From Arenibacter algicola (lineage in GTDB: Bacteria > Bacteroidota > Bacteroidia > Flavobacteriales > Flavobacteriaceae): DNA of 64,000 bases. Shown piece by piece: positions 1 to 9,686 of this stretch. Made by a program: the position numbers and the translations under genes. Under the pieces are notes generated by a model. That model saw nothing but the letters and a program-made list of their open reading frames with translations, made no database searches and had not been told where the DNA came from. Every line of letters starts with the position of its first letter. Within the stretch, counting starts at the first letter, position 1. The stretch is from NCBI RefSeq assembly GCF_000733925.1, contig NZ_JPOO01000001.1, positions 248,001-312,000 on the forward strand. Reading direction: 5' to 3'.

Positions 1-2402
1 CCGTGGCCGATGCCAATTTTGGCATCCGGCACCAGCCTTTGGATCATACCGGCAACTTCCTTAATATTTTCAATTCTATTGTGGATAAAGAAGACCTGTC
101 CGCCCCGCTGGATTTCGTAAGTAATGGCATCGCGAATGGTCTCTTCGCTGAAACGGATTACCTCACTTTCTATAGGGTATCTATTGGGCGGTGCCGTATT
201 GATGACCGAAAGGTCCCTTGCCGCCATTAAACTAAATTGAAGTGTTCTTGGGATAGGTGTGGCGGTAAGCGTTAGTACATCTACGTTTTCTTTTATGGAT
301 TTTAATTTGTCCTTGACCGATACCCCAAATTTTTGCTCTTCATCCACAACCAATAAGCCCAGATCCTTGAACTTCACATTTTTGTTCACCAATTGATGGG
401 TGCCTATAATAATATCCACCTTACCGGCAGCCAGATTTTCCAAGGTCTCCTTTTTCTCCTTGGCGGTCCTAAAACGGTTTACGTAATCTACGGTAACCGG
501 CATATCTTTCAAACGCTCCGAAAAGGTACGGTGGTGTTGAAAAGCCAAAATGGTGGTAGGGACCAACACTGCTACCTGCTTGCCATTGTCCACAGCTTTA
601 AAAGCCGCCCTAATTGCCACCTCCGTTTTGCCAAAACCTACATCCCCACAAACGAGTCGGTCCATAGGTCTTTCGCTTTCCATGTCCTTCTTGATGTCCT
701 CGGTAGACTTGCTTTGGTCCGGAGTATCTTCATAAATAAAGGAAGCCTCCAGTTCGTGCTGTAAGTAGCTATCCGGACCGTATTGAAATCCTTTTTCCAG
801 CCTTCGCTTGGCATAAAGTTGGATAAGATCGAAGGCAATTTTTTTAACACGCGACTTGGCCTTGTCCTTGATTTTTTTCCATGCCCCTGAACCCAGCTTG
901 TATATTTTTGGGGGAGCGCCGTCCTTTCCATTGAATTTCGAGATTTTGTGCAGTGAATGTATGCTGACATAAAGTATGTCCCTTTCCCCGTACATTAGCT
1001 TTATAGCTTCTTGTTTCTTGCCTTCAACGTCTATCTTTTGTAAGCCCCCAAATTTCCCGATACCGTGGTCTATGTGGGTAACATAGTCTCCAATTTCCAA
1101 TTTGTTCAGATCCTTTAGGGTAATGGCCTGTTTTTTGGCGTAGCCATTTTTTAAGTGGAATTTTAGATAGCGCTCAAAGATTTGATGGTCCGTGTAACAG
1201 GCTATCTTTAGATCATGGTCCAAAAAGCCTTGGTATAGGGGAAGTACAACGGTTTTATAATGGACTTCCTTTCCCACTTCATCAAAAATATCGTGAAACC
1301 TTTTAGCCTGTTGGTCTGTGGCGCAAAAGAGATAATTGGTAAACCCGTTTTTGTAGTTATCGTTAAGGTTTTCAATTAATAAATCGAATTTTTTAATGAA
1401 GGATGGTTGTGGTTTTGTATTGAAAACTATGGTTTCCGGATCACTCGAAGTTGTAGTGCTTCCATCGATCTCTACAAGGCCAAAATCGGCCAGCTGATGT
1501 TTCAATAAATCGGAATTGGTAAACAATTCCTGTGGTTTCGCATGCTTTATTTCCTTGGACAGTTCGGTAAATGCCTCTTCTGCTTTTTCAAAAAATGAAT
1601 CTAACCTAGCGTAGAGCAAACTCAGGTTCTTGCTAAAGATTAGGGTGTTTGGGGATATGTACTTTAGAAAGCTTTCCCGGTTTTCGTCTAGGAACTTGTT
1701 TTCCACATTGGGGATGATGGTAATCTTTTTGACCTTTTGTGTAGACAATTGCGTTTCCACATCAAAGGTCCTGATACTGTCTACCTCGTCCCCAAAGAAT
1801 TCAATCCTGTACGGTTCATCGTGGGAAAAGGAAAATACGTCCATGATGCCGCCCCGAACCGAGAATTCTCCTGGTTCCGTAACAAAATCGACCCTTTTAA
1901 ATTTGTATTCGAACAGTACCTCATTTAGAAAGTCCAGGGAAAGGGTATCGTCCAGTTTAATTTTTAGGGTGTTTTTCTCCAGTTCCTTTCGGGTCACCAC
2001 TTTTTCGAAAAGCGCATCGGCGTAGGTAACGATGATGGCGGGTTTTTTTCTGGAGTTGATGCGGTTCAGGACTTCTGCCCGCAAAAGCACATTGGCATTG
2101 TCGGTTTCCTCAATCTGGTAGGGCCTTCTGTAACTACCTGGATAAAATAGGACATCATTATCTCCTAAGAGTTGTTCCAGGTCATTTAAATAATAGGCGG
2201 CTTCCTCCTTGTCGTTCAAAATAAACAAAAATGGAGCTTCGGATTTATGAAATATTTCTGCAATAACAAAGGACAGGGCAGACCCTGTTAGGCCTTTTAT
2301 ATTTGTTTTAGGGCTTGAGGTCGCAGCGGCATTTTCTTGGAAATTGGCAATAGTAGCCCTCAGTTTTCCCAGTTGGGGAGACTGTGCGAACAGTTGTAAC
2401 AT
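1..2402 (-). CDS. mfd: Transcription-repair coupling factor Mfd, 3' end cut by window
   Basis: Mfd is a cytoplasmic DNA translocase that removes RNA polymerase stalled at lesions and recruits UvrA. The start is the ATG at 2402-2400, and about 800 codons are present of a family usually near 1100-1150 residues. The missing part is the end of the second helicase lobe and the C-terminal domain. Visible motifs are a Walker A segment GDVGFGKTEVAIR (about 650-615) and the DEAD-like box VVDEEQKFG (about 350-325). The segment IENIKEVAGMIQRL, followed by IGIGHG, at the window edge is typical of Mfd and RecG translocase modules. The long N-terminal UvrB-like part separates it from RecG. It is transcribed away from the sugar operon to its right. 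Confidence 0.95.
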   Translation of the reverse strand, partial: MLQLFAQSPQLGKLRATIANFQENAAATSSPKTNIKGLTGSALSFVIAEIFHKSEAPFLFILNDKEEAAYYLNDLEQLLGDNDVLFYPGSYRRPYQIEETDNANVLLRAEVLNRINSRKKPAIIVTYADALFEKVVTRKELEKNTLKIKLDDTLSLDFLNEVLFEYKFKRVDFVTEPGEFSVRGGIMDVFSFSHDEPYRIEFFGDEVDSIRTFDVETQLSTQKVKKITIIPNVENKFLDENRESFLKYISPNTLIFSKNLSLLYARLDSFFEKAEEAFTELSKEIKHAKPQELFTNSDLLKHQLADFGLVEIDGSTTTSSDPETIVFNTKPQPSFIKKFDLLIENLNDNYKNGFTNYLFCATDQQAKRFHDIFDEVGKEVHYKTVVLPLYQGFLDHDLKIACYTDHQIFERYLKFHLKNGYAKKQAITLKDLNKLEIGDYVTHIDHGIGKFGGLQKIDVEGKKQEAIKLMYGERDILYVSIHSLHKISKFNGKDGAPPKIYKLGSGAWKKIKDKAKSRVKKIAFDLIQLYAKRRLEKGFQYGPDSYLQHELEASFIYEDTPDQSKSTEDIKKDMESERPMDRLVCGDVGFGKTEVAIRAAFKAVDNGKQVAVLVPTTILAFQHHRTFSERLKDMPVTVDYVNRFRTAKEKKETLENLAAGKVDIIIGTHQLVNKNVKFKDLGLLVVDEEQKFGVSVKDKLKSIKENVDVLTLTATPIPRTLQFSLMAARDLSVINTAPPNRYPIESEVIRFSEETIRDAITYEIQRGGQVFFIHNRIENIKEVAGMIQRLVPDAKIGIGH

Positions 2403-2727
2403 TGAAGATTTTGTCAACCGTAAATTTTTATGCAAATATAACCCTTGATTGTTATGCCCCCAAAATATAGGAGTTATTTTATGTGCCTATAGAATTATCA
2501 GAGTATTTATTATAAATGATTTTTGCTAAAATCGGTTAGTTGGTATCAAAACAACAAATTCCTTAAAAAATGAAGTTTTTAATTCGGAAAAGTTCACGAT
2601 ATTGAAGCCTGCAAAGAGAATATGGTCATATACTGCATAAAATAGCAAGAATGTGAAATATTCTTTTTTCACCTTATAATCCGGTTGAATCCCATCTTAG
2701 TGGATTTACAAAAAAATTATTTAACCA
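2403..2727. other. Intergenic region between mfd and the sugar operon
   Basis: About 325 AT-rich bases between divergent genes. They must hold the promoters of mfd (leftward) and of the dehydratase remnant and sugar genes (rightward). I see no convincing open reading frame, RNA gene or strong hairpin. Confidence 0.5.
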
Positions 2728-3008
2728 ATGGAAAACGAGGACAAGAAAGAGCTGCGCAGCAGCGACTGGATTGGACGTACAGTTAAAGACGGATTTGTCT
2801 ATAGAGCCTGGATGAAGAACCAAGGAATACTCCAATTGGAATTCAATAACAAACCCGTAATTGGCATTTTTAATACCTGGTCCAAGCTTATGTCCTGCAA
2901 TGGTCGCTTTAGGGAATTGGCGGCATCCGCAAAAAAGAGGATTTGGGAGCGGATATGGATTTTCTACGGGGAAAATCGGGGAGCGAGGTTGTTAGGGTTT
3001 CCCATTAA
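2728..3008 (+). pseudogene. Internally deleted IlvD/Edd-family sugar-acid dehydratase remnant
   Basis: Intact members (L-arabonate, D-xylonate or related dehydratases, about 570-590 residues, Fe-S dependent) convert aldonic acids to 2-keto-3-deoxy acids. Here the first ~68 codons read as the family N-terminus: KKELRSSDWIGRT, DGFVYRAWMKNQGI, KPVIGIFNTWS and FRELA. From about 2934 the family C-terminus continues in another frame as GADMDFLRGKSGSEV and stops at TAA 3006-3008. Roughly 470 central codons, including most cluster and active-site residues, are gone. The original frame instead runs on to 3036 as unrelated sequence and overlaps the next start. The SDR, lactonase and symporter downstream are intact, so only the dehydratase step of the pathway is broken here. 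An assembly collapse is the main alternative to a real deletion. Confidence 0.82.
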
Positions 3009-3025
3009 TCGAACACCTATCTATT

Positions 3026-3790
3026 ATGGATTTTAAGGATAAAGTTGCTATTGTGACAGGGGCCGGGCAGGGTATAGGCCTGGAAATCTGTAAACAATTG
3101 GTTGCCCATGGGGCCAATGTTATTTTGAATGATTTGGATGTCGTTCTCGCTGAGGAGGCAGTGGCAAAAATGGACCGGAAGAAAGGAAAATGTATTGCTT
3201 TCCCTGGAGATTCAGGGGATATATCGGTCATAAACCAAATGGTGGACAAGGCCGTTGAAGAATTTGGAAAATTGGATATAGTAGTGGCCAATGCAGGGAT
3301 TACCCTCTTTGGGGAATTCCTTAGCTATCCGTCGGAATCTTTTTTTGAGGTGATGAAAGTCAATTTGGGTGGCAGTTTCTTTTTGGCCCAGGCAGCGGCC
3401 AATCAAATGAAAAAGCAAGGTTTGGGCGGTTCTATACTTTTTATGTCGTCCGTAACCGGTCATCAGGCTCATGAAAACTTAGCGGCCTATGGGATGAGCA
3501 AGGCGGCATTGGAAATGTTGGCCAAGAACTTGGTCATAGAGCTATCGCCCTATAAAATAAATGTCAATACCGTGGCCCCAGGGGCTACCTTGACAGAAAG
3601 GACCTTGAAGGATAAAGACTATTTTGGGACCTGGGAAAATATTACGCCCATGGGCAGACCTGCATCTGTAAATGATATAGCGCAGGCAGTTTTGTTCTTG
3701 ATCTCCGATAACGCCAAACACATAACGGGACAGAGTTTGGTGATCGATGGGGGTTGGACATCGGTAAGTCCGTCTCCTTATAAAAAATAA
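3026..3790 (+). CDS. SDR-family NAD(P)-dependent dehydrogenase, probable sugar 1-dehydrogenase
   Basis: A classical short-chain dehydrogenase/reductase of 254 residues, cytoplasmic. The nucleotide-binding motif TGAGQGIG is near residue 11, NAG near 90, a catalytic Ser lies in FMSSVTG near 142, and the YGMSK catalytic Tyr-Lys pair is near 156. The C-terminal IDGGW is typical of classical SDRs. Family membership alone does not fix the substrate. The next gene is an SMP-30 type lactonase and the preceding gene is an aldonate dehydratase remnant, so oxidation of an aldose (for example L-arabinose, L-fucose or galactose) to its lactone is the best inference. The ATG follows the remnant stop by 17 bases, consistent with one transcript. 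Confidence 0.85.
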   Translation: MDFKDKVAIVTGAGQGIGLEICKQLVAHGANVILNDLDVVLAEEAVAKMDRKKGKCIAFPGDSGDISVINQMVDKAVEEFGKLDIVVANAGITLFGEFLSYPSESFFEVMKVNLGGSFFLAQAAANQMKKQGLGGSILFMSSVTGHQAHENLAAYGMSKAALEMLAKNLVIELSPYKINVNTVAPGATLTERTLKDKDYFGTWENITPMGRPASVNDIAQAVLFLISDNAKHITGQSLVIDGGWTSVSPSPYKK

Positions 3791-3848
3791 TGGTCACCTT
3801 GAATATTCTTAATACTATAACAATCAATTATAATAGATTTTAAAAAAT

Positions 3849-4730
3849 ATGAATCCAGAAGTAGTTAGTGGAATTATATGCGAATTGGGCGAAGGTCCAC
3901 TTTGGGATGACTCCAAAAAAAAGATATGTTGGGTAGATATTTTAAATGGAAATATCCATGAATGGTCTTCAATAACCTATACTTTGAATACCATTTCGGT
4001 TGGCCAAATGATCGGGGCTATGGCACTTTCCGATAAGGGAAATTACATCGCAGCCGTAAAAGACGGATTTGTGTTCATTAACCGGAAAACAGGGGAAGTC
4101 GATATGATAAAGAACCCAGAAACACATATGCCGGAAAACAGGTTTAATGATGGGAAATGTGATCCTGTAGGTCGATTTTGGGCAGGGACCATGCCCATCG
4201 CAGAAGATAAATCTTCTGGCAGCCTTTATGTGCTGGATGCTTCATTAAATGTTGGGAAAAAGGAATCCAATATTAGCGTTTCCAACGGTCTGGCCTGGAG
4301 CCTGGATCACAAAACTATGTACTTTATAGATTCCCCCACCCGCAAAGTAGTGGCTTATGATTACAATAAGGAAAGTGGGGAATTGGCCAACAAAAGAACG
4401 GTCATTACCATTGCCGAGGAGGACGGCTTTCCGGATGGAATGACAATAGATAACGAGGGAATGTTATGGATAGCGCATTGGGGAGGGTGGCAGGTAGCCC
4501 GCTACGACCCTGGTACGGGAAAAAAATTATTGTCCATTTCCATGCCGGTTTCCCAAGTTACCTCCTGTGCCTTTGGTGGGGAAACCATGGAAGATCTATA
4601 TATAACTTCAGCTAGGAAGGGGCTCAGTGAATTGGAACTGGAGAAGCAACCCTTGGCTGGGTCCTTATTTGTAGTCAGGAATTGTGGCCATAAAGGACTC
4701 CCTGCCTTTCAGTTTAAGAGTATAACTTAA
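3849..4730 (+). CDS. SMP-30/gluconolactonase/LRE family protein, probable sugar lactonase
   Basis: A 293-residue six-bladed beta-propeller hydrolase that opens sugar lactones with a bound divalent metal. Candidate metal ligands sit in recognisable family motifs: Glu in LGEGPLWDD near residue 13, Asn in SNGLAWSLDHKTMYFIDS near 147, and Asp in FPDGMTIDNEGMLWIA near 200. The segment NRFNDGKCDPVGRFWAGTM near 100 is also family-typical. There is no signal peptide, so it is cytoplasmic. Its place after the SDR supports a dehydrogenase-then-lactonase order in an oxidative sugar route. The exact sugar is not visible from the sequence. Confidence 0.88.
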   Translation: MNPEVVSGIICELGEGPLWDDSKKKICWVDILNGNIHEWSSITYTLNTISVGQMIGAMALSDKGNYIAAVKDGFVFINRKTGEVDMIKNPETHMPENRFNDGKCDPVGRFWAGTMPIAEDKSSGSLYVLDASLNVGKKESNISVSNGLAWSLDHKTMYFIDSPTRKVVAYDYNKESGELANKRTVITIAEEDGFPDGMTIDNEGMLWIAHWGGWQVARYDPGTGKKLLSISMPVSQVTSCAFGGETMEDLYITSARKGLSELELEKQPLAGSLFVVRNCGHKGLPAFQFKSIT

Positions 4731-4802
4731 AACAAGTTCCTGTCTTGGCTATCTAAAAAAATCTCAAATAATATAAACCAACGAAAACCAAATTAAGTTA
4801 GA

Positions 4803-6428
4803 ATGAAAGGATTGGACGCATTGGATTGGGTGGTGATCAGCGCCTATTTTGTGATATTGCTGGGGGTTGCCTGGTGGGTAATAAAACAAAAACAAAAGAA
4901 TACGGAGGACTACTTTTTGGCCGGACGGAACATTGGGTGGTTTATGGTAGGAGCTTCCATTTTTGCCTCCAACATTGGGTCCGAGCATGTAGTGGGATTG
5001 GCCGGGAATGGTGCCGGGGATAAAATGCCACTGTTGATTTATGAGCTCCACGCCTGGATCGTTTTAATGTTGGGGTGGGTGTTTTTGCCTTTCTATGCCA
5101 GAAGTGGCGTTTTTACCATGCCGGAGTTTCTGGAAAAACGTTTCGATGCCCGCTCTAGATGGGTACTATCCATTGTGTCCTTAATTGCCTATGTACTTAC
5201 CAAAGTTTCCGTGACCATCTATGCAGGTGGGGTGGTGGTATCTGCCCTTTTGGGGATACCATTTTGGATCGGTGCTGTGGCAACCGTGGCACTTACCGGA
5301 CTATACACTATTTTGGGCGGGATGCGTGCGGTGGTCTATACAGAGACCATACAGGCCATTGTTTTGGTAGTAGGAGCCGGAATCTTAAGTGTTATGGGAC
5401 TTGAAGCTGTAGGCGGTTGGGGAGAGCTGAAGGAAACCATTGGTGTGGATTATTTTAATATGTGGCGACCCAATTCGGACCCGGATTATCCTTGGTTGCC
5501 GTTATTCCTTACGAGTACCATTGTGGGAATCTGGTATTGGTGTACAGATCAGGTAATTGTGCAACGGGTGCTTACTGCCAAAAGTATTAAAGCAGGTAGA
5601 AGGGGAAGTATTTTTGGGGCGCTTCTAAAACTTATGCCCGTTTTTCTTTTTCTAATTCCGGGAGTAGTGGCCTTGGGGCTTAAACTTCAGGGAAAACTGG
5701 ATTGGAACAGTCCGGATGAAGCTTTTCCAGTCCTAATGAGTAACCTTTTGCCTTCCGGCCTTCGCGGATTGGTAGCGGCAGGATTGCTGGCTGCACTGAT
5801 GAGTTCCTTGGCTTCTGTATTTAATTCCTGTTCCACTTTGTTTACTCTGGATATTTATAATAAATTAAAACCTGAAAAACCTGAGGAGGAATTGGTAAAA
5901 ACGGGGAGGACCGCCACTTTTTTTGTAGTGGGTCTGGGCCTGTTGTGGATACCCGTTATAACACGGCTTTCTGATGGATTATACGAATACCTACAGAATG
6001 TGCAGGCCTATATTTCTCCACCGATTACGGCGGTATTTCTTTTGGGTATTTTTTATAAACGCATTAATGCAAATGGGGCCATAGCTACCTTGGTGGGGGG
6101 ATTGATCATAGGGTTTTCCAAATTGACGCTGGAAATAATGAAATCCAGTTTTTCCGAGGGAAGTTTTCTTTTTAACCTAGCGGATGTTAATTGGTTGGTG
6201 TTCGCGGCTTATTTCTTTGCCTTGTGTATAGCCATTGCAGTTATTGTGAGTATGTTTTATCCGGCCCCTACGGCAGCACAATTGTCCGGACTAACCTTTG
6301 GAACGGTTACGGAAAAACAAAAAGAGGAAAACAAGTCGAGCTATACTATTTGGGACATACTGGCATCGGTTTTGGTAGTGCTAATTGTGCTGTATATCAT
6401 GATATCATTTAGTACGCTTTCACTGTAA
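4803..6428 (+). CDS. Sodium/sugar symporter of the SSS (SGLT-like) family
   Basis: A 541-residue inner-membrane protein with about 14 hydrophobic segments, the usual SSS size. Family signatures include TEDYFLAGRNIGWFMVGAS and FASNIGSEHVVGLAG near residues 35-65. Also visible are GVFTMPEFLEKRF and the TILGGMRAVVYTETIQ segment near 165-180. The resemblance is strongest to the Vibrio-type sodium/galactose transporters, but the sugar cannot be read directly. It is the last gene of the sugar-oxidation run (spacing 72 bases) and probably brings in the sugar oxidised by the SDR and lactonase. No terminator is obvious before the convergent gene at 6460. Confidence 0.9.
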   Translation: MKGLDALDWVVISAYFVILLGVAWWVIKQKQKNTEDYFLAGRNIGWFMVGASIFASNIGSEHVVGLAGNGAGDKMPLLIYELHAWIVLMLGWVFLPFYARSGVFTMPEFLEKRFDARSRWVLSIVSLIAYVLTKVSVTIYAGGVVVSALLGIPFWIGAVATVALTGLYTILGGMRAVVYTETIQAIVLVVGAGILSVMGLEAVGGWGELKETIGVDYFNMWRPNSDPDYPWLPLFLTSTIVGIWYWCTDQVIVQRVLTAKSIKAGRRGSIFGALLKLMPVFLFLIPGVVALGLKLQGKLDWNSPDEAFPVLMSNLLPSGLRGLVAAGLLAALMSSLASVFNSCSTLFTLDIYNKLKPEKPEEELVKTGRTATFFVVGLGLLWIPVITRLSDGLYEYLQNVQAYISPPITAVFLLGIFYKRINANGAIATLVGGLIIGFSKLTLEIMKSSFSEGSFLFNLADVNWLVFAAYFFALCIAIAVIVSMFYPAPTAAQLSGLTFGTVTEKQKEENKSSYTIWDILASVLVVLIVLYIMISFSTLSL

Positions 6429-6459
6429 TGACTGTTGGAACTGTTTTTATAGTTTTATC

Positions 6460-7344
6460 TTAAGCGAGTTTTTCCCTAAAAAAATCGATGGTCCGTCCCC
6501 AGGCCAATTCAGCGGCTTCCCGATCATACCTCGGGGTGGTGTCATTGTGAAAACCGTGGTTTGCCTTTGGGTAGATATAGGCTTTGTATTCCTTGCCATG
6601 CTTTTTTAAGGCTTCCTCATAGGCGGGCCATCCTTCATTGACGCGAGTATCCAATTCACCAAAATGAAGCAGTAATGGGGCGTTTATTTTATCGATATCT
6701 TCAGTTGGCTGACCCCCGTAAAAAGGAACGGAAGCTCCTAGACCAGGAACCTTTACCGCCATCATATTGGAAATCCATCCTCCAAAACAAAAGCCTACCA
6801 CGCCAACCTTGCCGGAGCATTCCGGGTGTACTTTCAAATATTCAAAGGCAGCAATAAAATCTTCCAACATCTCATCGCGATTTCTCTTGCTTTGCAGCTC
6901 ACGGCCATCGTCGTCATTACCGGGATAACCGCCCAGGGGTGTCAAGGCATCTGGGGCCAAAGAGATGAATCCTGCCATACCGGCCCTGCGTCCTACATCT
7001 TCAATGTGCGGATTCAATCCACGGTTTTCGTGGACCACGATTATTCCTGGAAGTTTTGCCTTGGTATCGGCCGGTCTAGAAAGCAGGCCCTTTATGGAAC
7101 CGCCTCCTTTGGGGGAATCGTAGTGAATATATTCCGATTTTAATTTTGGATCATTGGGCTTTATTTGGATTTTTTTCACGTAATCAGGAGAAATAAAGCT
7201 AAGTAGTGAAGCTACCGTTAACCCACCAACGGCATAGGTGGACAATTTATCCATAAACAGCCTTCTGCTTACCCTGTTGTGTGCATAGTCATCATAAAGG
7301 TCAAAAACCTCTTGTTTAATGTCTTCTTTTTTCAATGGTCTCAT
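6460..7344 (-). CDS. Dienelactone hydrolase family protein
   Basis: A 294-residue alpha/beta hydrolase. The nucleophile elbow VGFCFGGW (near residue 185) carries Cys, as in carboxymethylenebutenolidases. Asp in GELDTRVNEGW and His in KANHGFHND complete the triad. The N-terminal ~60 residues contain SRRLFMDKL followed by a hydrophobic stretch, YAVGGLTVASLLSF. This could be a Tat-like or membrane-anchor signal, so the protein is probably exported or anchored rather than cytosolic. The natural substrate is unknown, and dienelactone itself is only the family name. It is convergent with the symporter and has no partner gene. Confidence 0.85.
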   Translation of the reverse strand: MRPLKKEDIKQEVFDLYDDYAHNRVSRRLFMDKLSTYAVGGLTVASLLSFISPDYVKKIQIKPNDPKLKSEYIHYDSPKGGGSIKGLLSRPADTKAKLPGIIVVHENRGLNPHIEDVGRRAGMAGFISLAPDALTPLGGYPGNDDDGRELQSKRNRDEMLEDFIAAFEYLKVHPECSGKVGVVGFCFGGWISNMMAVKVPGLGASVPFYGGQPTEDIDKINAPLLLHFGELDTRVNEGWPAYEEALKKHGKEYKAYIYPKANHGFHNDTTPRYDREAAELAWGRTIDFFREKLA

Positions 7345-7877
7345 GGGTATTAATTTATGGTTGAACGTGCGTTTTACTCTTTAGGTTCCATCAGATCCGG
7401 TTCAATAACTCCCTTGTCACCAAATTAACGGAAGTATCCGGGAGGTCCCTTTTGAAAGGATTTTCTTGATCTTCATTGCCTTATTAAATGTTTATAATAG
7501 CATAGAAGCCTTAAATGTCAGTACCTATTAAAAGTATGAAAATAGTTTTAACTTTTAAAGGTAATTATGAAGTAGGACTAATTTTCGTATTTCTTTATTG
7601 TAAAAATAATGGGACTTTAGAAATCAATTCATATATATTATCCTATAGGCTTCATTAAAAAATGAATTTGGATATGTCAGGTTTAATCGAGACTTAGAAG
7701 GCTATTTTTTTTATAAGATTAAAATTTAAAATGATTGATGAGATTTAATTTTACTTATATTTGATTTCCAGTAAATTGCTAAACTGGTCCAATAAAACTT
7801 TCCCCCGAATATATTGCTTGTGCATTGGCCGGTGTTTGAATTCCAACACTGGGTTTAACCATTTAATAGCTTGAAAT
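7345..7877. other. AT-rich intergenic region upstream of the sensor kinase
   Basis: About 530 bases between divergent genes with no supported open reading frame. A short inverted repeat of the form CCAGT...ACTGG lies near 7768-7787. I could not pick a convincing terminator. The promoters of both flanking genes must be in this stretch. Confidence 0.45.
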
Positions 7878-9686
7878 TTGCTTAAAAGATTACTATTAAA
7901 GTTTGTTAAATACTACCTCCCAATTCTCATTTTGAGCGTTTTGGCTGTTTTATGGTTATATAAAATGGAGCACAAAAAGCTGATTTCCTTGCAGCAAGAT
8001 GAACTCTCCAATAAAAAACAACTTATCGTAGAACTTTTAAAACCCATGATAGCCAATCTCTATTATTGGGAACAATATGGTTTTAGTGAGAGCGACTTTG
8101 ATCCGGACAAGAATGCGCATTTAGACAAGAAAATTGGTGATTTTGTTATTGGAATGGACAGTTATAGTCAATTCAGGCTTATCAATTTGTCAGGAAAGGA
8201 GGTTTATAGACTCAATAGACAGGACAATGGCAAAATAATAAAGAGTGTAGCCCTTCAGGATAAGGCAAATAGGGATTACTATCAGGCGTCCACTGATCTC
8301 AAGAAAAGTCAAATTTATTTGTCCCCCTTAAATCTGAATCAGGAAAATGGGATATTGGAATTTCCATATAAGCCAATGATTCGAGGGGTTGCCCCTATAT
8401 TTGATGCCCTCGGCAACAAATTGGGCATAGTTGTCATTAATTTTAGTGCAGAAAGGTTCCTGGAAATACTAAAAAAGGATAATCATTATTCCTTTATATT
8501 ATTGGATCGTTTTGGCAATTACCTTGTAAGTAAGGACAGCATAAAGGAGTTTGCCCATTTAATTCCAAAGAGTAGAAATATTACCTTTTATGAGGAATAT
8601 CCTGAGTTGGTGGATTCATTGAGGACTAAAGAAACTACTTCTTTGTTGCAGAACGGGGATTTGTGGATAAAAACCGAATTGGATTTTAAAACCGAACTTG
8701 CACAAACTCCTCTAGTTCAGCATAGATTTGCGGACATTGAAACCGATAATAAATGGGTACTTTTAAAACATCTGGATTCACATACTTTAAATGCTAGGCT
8801 GAAAAGCGAGATTTTTTCAATATTCCTTATCAATTTAGTGGCAATAGCTGTTATTTTATGTCTGTCATATCTTGAGGCGAAAAGTGATACTTCCAAAAAG
8901 AAGTATATGCAGGCCCTTGAAGTAATTAACAAGGAGCTGGAAAGCAAAAGCACGGAGTTGGAAAATAAAAACAACGCTTTGGCAGCTATACAGAATAAGT
9001 TAGAGTTACGGAATGCCCAACTTATGGATTATAACAATATTGTTGCCCATAACTTAAGAGCTCCTACTACAAGTGTTTCTGCTTTGGTTTCCATGTTAAA
9101 GGAAGCCAAGGATTATGAAGAGGCCGAAAGTTATTTTCCTAAATTGCAAAAAGTAACCCATGCTATTAATATCCTGGTAGATGATCTTCTCGTTTACGTT
9201 AGGATTCTGAACGATGACGACCAGGTTAAATTGGAAAATATAGCGTTGGGGCCTTTATTAGAGGCTACCTTGGATCTGTATGTTGAAACTTTGGACAAAG
9301 AAACCATAGAAGTGAAGACAGATTTTACGGCATGGAACGAAATAAAGTTTTCAAAAATCTATTTACAAAGTGTAATGCAAAATCTAATATCCAATGCCAT
9401 AAAATATAGGGATCCCAACAAAAGGTCCGTCATTGTTATCCGTACCTTATGGGAGAACGACAAGAAAGTTTTGGTAGTGGAGGACAATGGCGTAGGGGTT
9501 GATCTAAATCGCTATGGCAATGATATTTTTAAATTATATAAAAGATTTCATCGTGGACTATCCGGCAAAGGTATGGGGTTGTTTCTGGTGAAAACACAAT
9601 TGGAATCATTGAATGCCAATATTGAAGTAAACAGTGAATTGGGAAAGGGAACCACATTTAAAATAATATTTGACAGCTATGAATAA
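7878..9686 (+). CDS. Membrane sensor histidine kinase
   Basis: 602 residues. There is a membrane segment at about 11-29, then an extracytoplasmic region of about 280 residues that looks like a Cache-type sensor. A second membrane segment lies near 312-332 and a coiled coil near 333-385. The phosphoacceptor box is VAHNLRAPTTS with His near 391. The HATPase domain shows an N-box (NLISNAIKYR, ~500), DNGVGV (~536) and GKGMGLFLV (~563). It starts at TTG 7878: an in-frame stop lies two codons upstream, and the first ATG (7965) would remove most of membrane segment 1. The response regulator overlaps its 3' end, so the two proteins are probably a cognate pair. The signal is unknown. Confidence 0.88.
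   Translation: MLKRLLLKFVKYYLPILILSVLAVLWLYKMEHKKLISLQQDELSNKKQLIVELLKPMIANLYYWEQYGFSESDFDPDKNAHLDKKIGDFVIGMDSYSQFRLINLSGKEVYRLNRQDNGKIIKSVALQDKANRDYYQASTDLKKSQIYLSPLNLNQENGILEFPYKPMIRGVAPIFDALGNKLGIVVINFSAERFLEILKKDNHYSFILLDRFGNYLVSKDSIKEFAHLIPKSRNITFYEEYPELVDSLRTKETTSLLQNGDLWIKTELDFKTELAQTPLVQHRFADIETDNKWVLLKHLDSHTLNARLKSEIFSIFLINLVAIAVILCLSYLEAKSDTSKKKYMQALEVINKELESKSTELENKNNALAAIQNKLELRNAQLMDYNNIVAHNLRAPTTSVSALVSMLKEAKDYEEAESYFPKLQKVTHAINILVDDLLVYVRILNDDDQVKLENIALGPLLEATLDLYVETLDKETIEVKTDFTAWNEIKFSKIYLQSVMQNLISNAIKYRDPNKRSVIVIRTLWENDKKVLVVEDNGVGVDLNRYGNDIFKLYKRFHRGLSGKGMGLFLVKTQLESLNANIEVNSELGKGTTFKIIFDSYE

Noticed and set aside
2937..3036. C-terminal part of the first plus-strand frame as a real small-protein tail
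   Set aside because: Another frame of the same DNA reads as the dehydratase family C-terminus and ends at 3008, so the tail is a deletion product.
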